Source: Aridibacter sp965216195
GTDB taxonomy: Bacteria; Acidobacteriota; Blastocatellia; Pyrinomonadales; Pyrinomonadaceae
Assembly (NCBI GenBank): GCA_965216195.1
Contig: OZ244151.1
Span: 558,001 to 622,000, forward strand
Reading direction: 5' to 3'
DNA: 64,000 bases
This document shows positions 16,102 to 23,389 of this stretch, piece after piece. A program made the translations under genes and the position numbers. Position 1 is the first letter of the stretch. Every line of letters begins with the position of its first letter. The notes beneath the pieces are model-generated. The model saw nothing but the letters and a program-made list of their open reading frames with translations, was not told the DNA's origin and did not search any database.

Positions 16102-17499
16102 TTAGCCATTTGAACTTCGCATTTGGGCCGATAATGAGCGGATATTGTGCTTGTCCAGCAAATGTCGCAGTGAGCGCACGGGCATTTCAAGAAGTGCCGC
16201 GGCTTTTGTCTGATTTCCCCCTGTTTGGCGCAACGCCTCTACTACATAAGTTTTTTCAAGATTTCCGAGGTGGCTCACGAGATTTATACCGTCATCTGGT
16301 AATTCAAACTCAGCGTTGATACGTACAGGGTTGTAATTTGTAATATTATCGGGAAATCTTTCAGGCTGTATTTCCGATTCGCGTTCGAGTGCAACCGCCC
16401 GCTCAATAGTATGTTCGAGTTCGCGGACGTTGCCATGCCAGGTATACTTTTCGAGAACTTCCATTGCCTTCTGCGAGACTGACAGCTCTTTTCCTGTCTG
16501 CTTGCAAAACTTTTCGATGAAATGTTCGACAAGTTCTGGAATATCCTCAGTGCGCTCGCGTAAAGGAGGAAGGGAAATCGGAATCACCGAAATCCTGTAA
16601 AACAAGTCTTCGCGAAAGCTTCCGTCTTCGGTCATCGCTTTTAGATCTCGGTTTGTTGCTGCGATAACGCGGGAATCAAATTGAATTTCTTCGTGTGAGC
16701 CGACGGGGCGAACCCTTCGTTCTTGTAAAACCCTTAAGAGCTTCACCTGCATTGAGGTGGACATTTCGCCAATTTCATCGAGGAAAATTGTTCCTTCGTT
16801 TGCCGCTTCAAATAGTCCTTTGCGGTCACTGTTTGCGCCGGTAAATGCTCCCTTAACGTATCCAAACAGCTCAGATTCGAGGAGTGTCTCGGTAAACGCA
16901 CCGCAGTTAATAGAAATAAAAGGTCTTTCAGCTCGCGGCGATAGATCGTGGATCGCACGCGCGACAAGTTCCTTACCCGTTCCGCTTTCACCGGCGACCA
17001 GTACTGTCGAATCAACTTCGGCAACAGTTTCGATCATTTGAAAGATCGCCTGCATTTTGTCAGAGTGCCCAATAATGTTTTTTACGCTTCCTTGTTTGCG
17101 TTGGGCTCGCTTAAACGCACGGTTTTCTGTGATCAACTCCTGTTTTTCAAGAGTCTTTTTAACCAGGACTTTTAGCTCCTCAACATCGAAGGGCTTTTGA
17201 ATAAAGTCATCGGCTCCCAGAATAAAAGCCTCGCGCGCGGTTTCGACTGTTGCAAAGGCTGTCATGAGAATCACACCCACGTCCGGAAGTATCTGGCGAG
17301 TTTCCCTAAGCAGAGTTATTCCGTCCATATCCGGCATTCTTACATCTGAGATTATTACGTCTGCCGGTTCTTCTTTTAATAGATCAAGGGCTTTTTTCCC
17401 GTTCTTTGCGATACGGATTTCATGGCCGCTTTCTTCAAAAACGAGACTTATCAATTGCCTATAGCTCTGTTCGTCATCAACTATTAAAATTTTTGCCAT
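16102..17499 (-). CDS. PilR-like sigma-54-dependent response regulator
   Basis: A 465-residue NtrC-family activator: receiver domain with Asp52 (SDVRMPDMDG) and Lys in FIQKP; AAA+ domain with Walker A GESGTGKE (about 165-172), an intact GAFTGA loop (about 212-217) and Walker B FLDEIGE; C-terminal Fis-type helix-turn-helix (NQTKAAALLEMPVRSLRHLL). With the kinase encoded upstream it probably forms a PilS/PilR pair that activates the two sigma-54 pilin promoters just downstream. Naming as pilR rests on context; the family itself is certain. Confidence 0.88.
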   Translation of the reverse strand: MAKILIVDDEQSYRQLISLVFEESGHEIRIAKNGKKALDLLKEEPADVIISDVRMPDMDGITLLRETRQILPDVGVILMTAFATVETAREAFILGADDFIQKPFDVEELKVLVKKTLEKQELITENRAFKRAQRKQGSVKNIIGHSDKMQAIFQMIETVAEVDSTVLVAGESGTGKELVARAIHDLSPRAERPFISINCGAFTETLLESELFGYVKGAFTGANSDRKGLFEAANEGTIFLDEIGEMSTSMQVKLLRVLQERRVRPVGSHEEIQFDSRVIAATNRDLKAMTEDGSFREDLFYRISVIPISLPPLRERTEDIPELVEHFIEKFCKQTGKELSVSQKAMEVLEKYTWHGNVRELEHTIERAVALERESEIQPERFPDNITNYNPVRINAEFELPDDGINLVSHLGNLEKTYVVEALRQTGGNQTKAAALLEMPVRSLRHLLDKHNIRSLSAQMRSSNG

Positions 17500-17601
17500 G
17501 GTAAAAAGCGTTTGGAATGATTAATGAACGTGGGGATTTGGGTAATTACGCGGAGCGCATTTTAGCGCTTATCTACATTTTCAAGAAAACTGACAAAATT
17601 A

Positions 17602-19353
17602 TCAAGGTGAAATTTGAGGCTTATCTTGTTTAACCGTCAGATAATCTCCCAGGTTTGTGCCTGACGAGTCTTCAGATCCGGCCAAATCACCTGGTTTCAC
17701 TGCAACCGTTTGAAGCTGGATTTTAATTTCTGTGCCTTCATTTTCCTTGCTGGAGACGTTAATCGTACCGTTATGGTCTCGAACAATCTGATAAACGATC
17801 GAAAGTCCTAAGCCCGTTCCGCCCGTGGTCGATTTGGAAAACGGTTCAAAAAGTTGTTCGACTTGCTTTCGGGACATTCCGCAGCCGGTGTCGGAAAAAA
17901 CAATTGTAACGCCCGTTTGACCATTCTTCTGAAGCGCAACCTTGAGCGTCCCGCCATCCGGCATTGACTGTATTGCATTTCGAGACAGGTTCCAAAAAAT
18001 TTGTTTGAGCTGCGAGGCGTCAGCGGAAACCATTATCGGATCTTCTGGCAGGTCGGTTTTCAGTATATGATCATCGTCAATCTCCAGGCTGTTTCGCATT
18101 AAAGTAATCGTGTCTTCAATCGGTTGCCTGAGATCGATATCCGAAAACTTGCTCGCTTTTGGCCGCGCATACTTCAGGAAGTTTGTTATGATTTCGTTCA
18201 ACCGATCCGATTCGCGCAAAATTATTTCCATCAAATTTGCCTGAGATGATTCGTTTGTAACCTTCGACTCAAGTATTTGGATCGAGCCTCTCATAGCGCC
18301 AAGCGGGTTTCTGATCTCATGGGCGAGTCCGGCTGCAACGCGACCAACAGCTGCGAGACGATCTTTGCGCCTGACGCTTTCTTCCATCGAACGAATTTCG
18401 GTTAGATCCTGGAAGGTGATAATCAACCCCGTTTTTTCACCCGCTTCGGAATATAGTGGCGATATACTGTATCCAAGTTGAACAACAAACCCTTCCGGCG
18501 TGGTAAATCCAATCTCATGGCGCGGTTGTATATCTGTTTTGTGCAAATCTTCATTTAAGGCGGATTCAATTTCGCGGCGAATATCTCCAAACAGATCAAA
18601 TATCGATGCCCCCCTCTGATCTTTTGCTCGATAACCCGTAATTTCTTCAGCGGTTTTGTTAAATGTGTAGATCTTGCCATCAAGATCGATCGTAATGAGT
18701 CCAGATCTTATGGATTCAACAATTCTTTCGTGCAAGACACGCAGATTTGCGAGGGTTTTTGTTGCAGCTTCGAGTTCCTTACTCGATGCATATCTTTCCG
18801 CAAGCCGCGCCGAAAGCAACCCAACCGCCAGAAAAGCGATGCTGTGGAAACCCACGATTTGAATAATCTTGGAAATTTCGGAAGTTGTTGAGTAAGAACT
18901 AATTACCTCGGAATAGGCGGCGAATGTAAGCAGAGTGAAAAAGAAGACACACGAACTAGCGAGTAACAGTGTCGCGCGTTTTCCAAGGAAAATACTTGCG
19001 ACACTAATTAAAACTATGTAAAGGGTTATATATGGGGAGGTTACGTCACCGGTTCTCCAAATAAGACCGGTAATCAGCAACACATCCACAAGAAACTGGA
19101 CGCGTATCTGCCAGTAGTAGCTTTTGCTCAACCGAAGCAGGAAGAAATAGACGATCGTTAGTCCAACCGCAATTACAAAGATCAGAAATAACACTCGAGG
19201 GAAGTTATCGTAAGAAAGCTTGATATTTCCGCTGCTCCAGAACCAGACGGCTACGAGCAACAAGAAGATTGTCAGCAAACGACCGATAATCAGTGTCTGA
19301 ATTCGCTGAGTTAGGGTTGGGTCGTCAAAACGTTCTTTTTCGTCAGGCAGCAT
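17602..19353 (-). CDS. PilS-like membrane sensor histidine kinase
   Basis: A 583-residue kinase with six hydrophobic segments in the first 190 residues and no large periplasmic loop, a PAS domain (about 210-325; SGLITIDLDGKIYTFNKTAE), HisKA with H-box GLAHEIRNPLGAMRGS (His near 345) and HATPase with SDTGCGMS and GTGLGLSIV. The six-helix sensor followed by PAS is the PilS architecture, where the membrane part senses pilin levels in Pseudomonas. The 102-base gap to the regulator gene and shared strand suggest one operon. Confidence 0.87.
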   Translation of the reverse strand: MLPDEKERFDDPTLTQRIQTLIIGRLLTIFLLLVAVWFWSSGNIKLSYDNFPRVLFLIFVIAVGLTIVYFFLLRLSKSYYWQIRVQFLVDVLLITGLIWRTGDVTSPYITLYIVLISVASIFLGKRATLLLASSCVFFFTLLTFAAYSEVISSYSTTSEISKIIQIVGFHSIAFLAVGLLSARLAERYASSKELEAATKTLANLRVLHERIVESIRSGLITIDLDGKIYTFNKTAEEITGYRAKDQRGASIFDLFGDIRREIESALNEDLHKTDIQPRHEIGFTTPEGFVVQLGYSISPLYSEAGEKTGLIITFQDLTEIRSMEESVRRKDRLAAVGRVAAGLAHEIRNPLGAMRGSIQILESKVTNESSQANLMEIILRESDRLNEIITNFLKYARPKASKFSDIDLRQPIEDTITLMRNSLEIDDDHILKTDLPEDPIMVSADASQLKQIFWNLSRNAIQSMPDGGTLKVALQKNGQTGVTIVFSDTGCGMSRKQVEQLFEPFSKSTTGGTGLGLSIVYQIVRDHNGTINVSSKENEGTEIKIQLQTVAVKPGDLAGSEDSSGTNLGDYLTVKQDKPQISP

Positions 19354-19420
19354 TGAAGATTAAGGGTTTATCATTTAACATTTCCTAACTATCCCGGCTT
19401 GCTTAAAACACCAATTGGAA

Positions 19421-19780
19421 ATGAAAGATGAATTCGAACAGCGCCCCTGGGGAACTTATAATGTTTTGGATTTCGGGCGCGACTTTAAAGTCAAAAGGTT
19501 AGAAGTTTTACCGCAGAAGCGGCTAAGTTATCAGAAACACGAGCGACGATCCGAGCATTGGTTTATCGTACGTGGTATAGCTAAGGTAACATTAAACGAC
19601 GATCAAAAGCTAGTAAAAAACGGCGAATCGATTGATGTTCCGATCGGAATTCCGCACCAAATTGAAAACCCTTCCAAAGACGAAACCCTCATTTTTATCG
19701 AGATACAAACCGGTGATTATTTTGGCGAAGATGACATCATCAGACTCGATGACGATTTTGGACGAAAAGACGATGTATGA
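19421..19780 (+). CDS. Cupin, mannose-6-phosphate isomerase type II family
   Basis: A 119-residue single cupin. The opening RPWGTYNVLDFGRDFKVKRL and the motif YQKHERRSEHWFIVRGIAKV, followed by VPIGIPHQIENP, match the C-terminal isomerase domain of ManC/AlgA-type bifunctional enzymes; metal ligands His and Glu are kept. Standing alone it may interconvert fructose-6-P and mannose-6-P, or act on another sugar. The start is set at ATG 19421; an in-frame TTG lies 6 bases upstream. It is divergent from the PilS-like gene and convergent with gmhB. Confidence 0.8.
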   Translation: MKDEFEQRPWGTYNVLDFGRDFKVKRLEVLPQKRLSYQKHERRSEHWFIVRGIAKVTLNDDQKLVKNGESIDVPIGIPHQIENPSKDETLIFIEIQTGDYFGEDDIIRLDDDFGRKDDV

Positions 19781-19791
19781 AGCCGGACGTC

Positions 19792-20331
19792 TTAATTTCC
19801 CCAACTTACAATAAGTTTTGAAGCTTCGAGCAGATTTTCCGCTGTAATATCGGGCTTTCGTGCAAGTTCTGATTCGTGTTTCTTTCCGTAACCCGTTAAG
19901 ACTAAAGCGGTTCGAGTTCCGGCGTTAAACCCCATTTCAACATCAAGTTTTTTATCCCCGATCATCCAGCTTTGGTCGAGATCAATGTCTCCTTTAGCGT
20001 TTGCGGCATCGATCATTCCCGTGTTTGGCTTGCGACAAGCACACCCTTCATCCGGAAAATGCGGGCAGAAATGAAATGATTCAATCCGAAGGCCCTCAGC
20101 ATTTAACTCCGTCTGAATCTTGTCGTGGATGGCATTGACGGCTTTTGCACCAAAATACCCCCGCGCAATACCTGACTGATTTGTGGTTATATAAAAGGTG
20201 AAACCGGCATCGCGTAAGATTTTAAGAGCCTCGATCGTGAAGCTGTAAAGGCGAGTTTCCTCAACCGTCGATAGAAAATTGACCTCTTCAATCAGCGTGC
20301 CGTCTCTATCTAAAAAGATTGCTTTTGTCAT
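19792..20331 (-). CDS. gmhB: D-glycero-D-manno-heptose-1,7-bisphosphate 7-phosphatase
   Basis: A 179-residue HAD phosphatase that removes the 7-phosphate of heptose bisphosphate in ADP-heptose synthesis. Asp8 and Asp10 in FLDRDGTL, Thr/Asn in ITTNQSG, Lys in CRKPNTGM and IGDKKLDVEMG are the HAD motifs. The zinc site CPHFPDEGCACRK is typical of GmhB. It lies 2 bases after waaF, supporting a role in LPS inner-core heptose supply. The histidinol-phosphatase relative HisB-N is a less likely alternative. Confidence 0.92.
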   Translation of the reverse strand: MTKAIFLDRDGTLIEEVNFLSTVEETRLYSFTIEALKILRDAGFTFYITTNQSGIARGYFGAKAVNAIHDKIQTELNAEGLRIESFHFCPHFPDEGCACRKPNTGMIDAANAKGDIDLDQSWMIGDKKLDVEMGFNAGTRTALVLTGYGKKHESELARKPDITAENLLEASKLIVSWGN

Positions 20332-20333
20332 AT

Positions 20334-21362
20334 CTAGCTGAGGAGCCTGGCGGCTTTTTCAAAAACTGTTTCAGGTGCAATTTTCGCCATACAAGGATGG
20401 TCAATCGGACAATCTCTAAGCAGACATGGCGCGCATTCGACATCTTTGCGAACGATGATTTCAGAATTCCAGGGTTTTGTCGTTTTCGGATTTGTCGGAC
20501 CAAAAATTGTGAGAGTTTTCGTCCCGACAGCTGAAGAAACGTGAGCCAGGCCCATATCATTTGAAACCAACAAATCTGCTTCAGCTAAAATCGATACCGC
20601 TTCACCGAGCGATGTTTTTCCCGCTAAGACCGGTGGTTTTGTTTTCGAAAGTTCCGAAACCCGCCCAGCGATTTCTTTTTCCTTTTGCGACCCCAAAAGA
20701 ACTACTTTTGATTGTAACTCATTCTGAATCATATCGTTAAGGCGAGCGTAACCTTCGGGCTGCCACCGTTTTGCACGCGAGTTTTCAGAGCCAACACCCA
20801 TCGCTACAACGCGTTCGCTGTGATCAATGCCAGCTTCCTTTAGAACTTCCCGTGCTTCTTTTCGGCGCCGTTCGGAAACGTGCAGCGAAAAGTCCGGATT
20901 TTCCTTATCATCCCCTGGTTTGATCGAAAAATGTTTACCTATTTCCGAAATGAGATTTAGATAATAAAAGGTTTCGTGTTTTTCTTTTCTCCAGGAAGGT
21001 ATATCGATCGGGTTTGACAGGAGAAACGCGCGTCCTTCATTTTTGTAGCCGAAGCGCTTTTTGGCTTTGCCTAGTTTGGCCAAAAGAGCTGTTTGGAAGG
21101 AGTTAGTGAACAAAACCGCAAGATCAAATTTATTTTCGCGCCATATCATAGCTTGAGATCGAACGGTTTTCAGCGGATTTCGCTCCTTTTTAAACGTTAA
21201 AATTTCGTCGATAAAGTCTGCATCTCGAAAAACATCTCGAGCCCAATCCAGGGTGTGAAGAGAGATATGTGATTCAGGAAACATTTTTCGAAGTCCACGG
21301 AGCGCGGGTATGGTCATTACAGCGTCGCCAATCCAATTTGTTCCTCTCACAACGATTTTCAT
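20334..21362 (-). CDS. waaF: ADP-heptose:LPS heptosyltransferase (WaaF-like, GT9)
   Basis: A 342-residue GT9 glycosyltransferase. The N-terminus MKIVVRGTNWIGDAVMTIPA is the WaaF signature, and the C-terminal half holds the nucleotide-sugar site (SNDMGLAHVSSAVGTKTLTIFGPTNP, residues about 265-290). Two cysteine groups follow (CAPCLLRDCPIDHPCM), a common feature of heptosyltransferase II. It transfers heptose onto the LPS inner core at the cytoplasmic face. It is placed between the SDR gene (13 bases upstream) and gmhB (2 bases downstream). Confidence 0.9.
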   Translation of the reverse strand: MKIVVRGTNWIGDAVMTIPALRGLRKMFPESHISLHTLDWARDVFRDADFIDEILTFKKERNPLKTVRSQAMIWRENKFDLAVLFTNSFQTALLAKLGKAKKRFGYKNEGRAFLLSNPIDIPSWRKEKHETFYYLNLISEIGKHFSIKPGDDKENPDFSLHVSERRRKEAREVLKEAGIDHSERVVAMGVGSENSRAKRWQPEGYARLNDMIQNELQSKVVLLGSQKEKEIAGRVSELSKTKPPVLAGKTSLGEAVSILAEADLLVSNDMGLAHVSSAVGTKTLTIFGPTNPKTTKPWNSEIIVRKDVECAPCLLRDCPIDHPCMAKIAPETVFEKAARLLS

Positions 21363-21375
21363 AGGTTGAGGGCGG

Positions 21376-22218
21376 TTAGAAAAGTTTGCTAAGTCCTTCT
21401 TTTACAGGAGTATGAGGTTCCCATTCGAGTTCCTGTTTGATCAGGGTTAGATCGGAAACATAATTTAGAGGGATGGGGTTGGGAATTTTCGCCGAAGAGT
21501 CGATATTTGCTTTAAGCCCAGACACCTCACCTAACATCTCAACAAAGTTTCGTAATGAAAGCGCGTTTTTTGGCCCACCCCCCAAATTATATATTCCGTG
21601 GCGCACTATCGAGTCCGAAAAGGCTTCGCAGGCACGGGCAAAATCTGTAACGTATAGGAAATCCCTAATCGGCCGACCATCGCCCGGCAACTTAATTTCC
21701 TCACCCTTTTTCACTTTTTCGGCACAATAAGTAACAAAACTCGGCGTGTTGTCGTCGCTTAGAGGCGCATAAACATTAGATAACCTGAAAATACACGAGC
21801 GAAAGTGGTTTTTATGTGAGTAAAAAGTCACGTATTGTTCGGCGATCAATTTTGACCACTCCAAGGCTGTCTGACCGGAATAGATCGTTTGGCAAGTTTC
21901 TGGTACTTGGTCGAAATTGTCCGCGAAACGGCCATAGACGTCTTTTGTCGAAGCAAAAATAAAGACGGCATTTTCGCGAATAGCTTTCAGTAAGTTTACC
22001 GTTCCCTCTACGTTGTTTAAAAAGACCTCCTCGGCGGATTCCGGAGTTTTATCAAGTTGGGCCGCAAGATGAATAACGACATCGTAGTCCTCGGCTTTAT
22101 AAACGTCCTGAAGGTTTAAAACGTCCAGGTCTGAGCGTCGGGAGAAGTCGTCCGCATTAAAAAATTTACGAACGTGTGTTCCCAGGAAACCGCTTCCGCC
22201 TGTAACAAGAATTTTCAT
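21376..22218 (-). CDS. Extended SDR, nucleotide-sugar epimerase/dehydratase-like, catalytic Tyr replaced
   Basis: A 280-residue NAD-dependent epimerase-family protein with the Rossmann motif GGSGFLG (7-13) and the acidic residue of an NAD-binding strand, DVVIHLAA, and a C-terminal RPIRDFLYVTDFARA block. The active-site region reads ALEWSKLIAEQY: Lys is present, but the position four residues before it, where YxxxK requires Tyr, is Leu. Either a nearby residue (a Tyr lies in TIYSGQT) takes over or the enzyme does not perform the usual chemistry. By context it may serve heptose or another LPS sugar; hldD is possible but not proven. Confidence 0.78.
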   Translation of the reverse strand: MKILVTGGSGFLGTHVRKFFNADDFSRRSDLDVLNLQDVYKAEDYDVVIHLAAQLDKTPESAEEVFLNNVEGTVNLLKAIRENAVFIFASTKDVYGRFADNFDQVPETCQTIYSGQTALEWSKLIAEQYVTFYSHKNHFRSCIFRLSNVYAPLSDDNTPSFVTYCAEKVKKGEEIKLPGDGRPIRDFLYVTDFARACEAFSDSIVRHGIYNLGGGPKNALSLRNFVEMLGEVSGLKANIDSSAKIPNPIPLNYVSDLTLIKQELEWEPHTPVKEGLSKLF

Positions 22219-22225
22219 AAACGCT

Positions 22226-23242
22226 CTAAATTACTTGTGACAGTGTGTGTACGGATTCGGCCTTTCCAATCGCGATGAGAAGGTCTTCCTCGTGAATTTC
22301 GGTTTTGCCGGATGGGTTAAAGATCATTTCGCCTTCTTTTCTGCGTATCGCGACGATGAGGATATTAAGTTCCTTGCTTATATTCGTATCCATGATCCTT
22401 TTATTAGCGTAGTCGGATCCGTCGTTTACAAGGATCTCCTCGAAAACCAGGTCAAGATTTTCGGCGACGATAGACTCCATGAAATCTGCGATCGCGGGTT
22501 TTATTAGCGCTCGGGTCATGCTTTGGCTGCCAATGATCGTAGGCGAGACCACACGATTGGCTCCCGCACGAATCAATTTTGAATCCGCTTGTTCTTCAAC
22601 CGCGCGGGAAACGATATGAAGATTCTTGTTGAGGGCGCGCGCAGTCAATGCCACATAAACGTTTTTCGCATCATCGGCAAGGCAAGCGGCGAGTCCGGCA
22701 GCCCTCTCCACACCGACCTTTTTCAGGTTTTTCTCAAGCGTGGCATCTCCAATGAAGATCATCGCGGAATCGTTATCTTCGATTAACTCAGCTCTTTTTT
22801 GGTCAATTTCTATCGCAGCAAAAGGAATCCCCTCTCGTTTGAGGGTTGCGATAATTCTCCTTCCTACTCGACCCGTGCCGCAAACGATATAGTGATTTGA
22901 TAGTTTTTCCATTTCTCTTGATTTTCGCCGCATTCCGAGCGCTCCTAAAACTTCGTTTTGCACAAATGCCTGAGCGAGAATCGAAAGCCCATAAAGTACC
23001 GTTCCAACACTCGCAAGGATAAAAAACGTTGTGAAAATCTTTCCACCTTCGGTTTTCGGGATAATATCTCCATAACCGACTGTGGTAACTGTAGCAGTCG
23101 TAAAATAAATACTCTCTAGCCACGACAAATCCTCCAGGTAATGAAAACACACCGTGCCCAACGCAATAATCGAGATGATTGCTACGTTTGCGTATATTAA
23201 TCGTCGTTTTAGACTCTTAGAGAGATTTGAAAGTATGATCAT
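22226..23242 (-). CDS. Two-helix potassium channel with RCK (TrkA-N/TrkA-C) domains
   Basis: A 338-residue channel subunit: transmembrane helix 1 (about 15-33), pore loop with the K+ selectivity filter TVGYGD (54-59), helix 2 (about 68-90), then a Rossmann RCK domain (VCGTGRVGRRII near 118) and a C-terminal TrkA-C domain. This is the MthK/Kch-like plan. Gating is probably by a ligand bound to RCK. It is the first gene of an operon whose next genes are for LPS sugar synthesis, 7 bases to the SDR gene, an unexpected pairing. Confidence 0.92.
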   Translation of the reverse strand: MIILSNLSKSLKRRLIYANVAIISIIALGTVCFHYLEDLSWLESIYFTTATVTTVGYGDIIPKTEGGKIFTTFFILASVGTVLYGLSILAQAFVQNEVLGALGMRRKSREMEKLSNHYIVCGTGRVGRRIIATLKREGIPFAAIEIDQKRAELIEDNDSAMIFIGDATLEKNLKKVGVERAAGLAACLADDAKNVYVALTARALNKNLHIVSRAVEEQADSKLIRAGANRVVSPTIIGSQSMTRALIKPAIADFMESIVAENLDLVFEEILVNDGSDYANKRIMDTNISKELNILIVAIRRKEGEMIFNPSGKTEIHEEDLLIAIGKAESVHTLSQVI

Positions 23243-23255
23243 CGATTTTCACCCG

Positions 23256-23273
23256 TAAACTTATAAAAGTTTA
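23256..23273. promoter_or_regulatory. Palindrome, operator candidate 1 (K+ channel/PBP1A divergent region)
   Basis: TAAACTT-ATAA-AAGTTTA is a perfect inverted repeat with 7-base arms. It lies 14 bases upstream of the K+ channel start. The same half-site recurs in the palindrome at 23321-23336. Confidence 0.5.
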
Positions 23274-23284
23274 TTTGCGTTCGC

Positions 23285-23302
23285 AACCGTCTGCGGTTTT
23301 TT
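23285..23302 (+). terminator. Small terminator-like hairpin in the PBP1A leader region
   Basis: AACCG-TCTG-CGGTT followed by four more T. The stem is only five pairs. It could be an attenuator upstream of PBP1A or chance. Confidence 0.3.
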
Positions 23303-23320
23303 ACTGGACACATCGGCAGA

Positions 23321-23336
23321 AAAGTTTATAAACTTT
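23321..23336. promoter_or_regulatory. Palindrome, operator candidate 2 (K+ channel/PBP1A divergent region)
   Basis: AAAGTTTATAAACTTT is a perfect 16-base palindrome. It lies 53 bases upstream of the PBP1A start, and its centre is 64 bases (about six helical turns) from that of the first palindrome, with which it shares AAGTTTAT/ATAAACTT. Confidence 0.5.
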
Positions 23337-23389
23337 AAAGGGTTTCTTCCCGCCATATTTTCTCAGAATCGAAGAGATTCACTTCCGAA

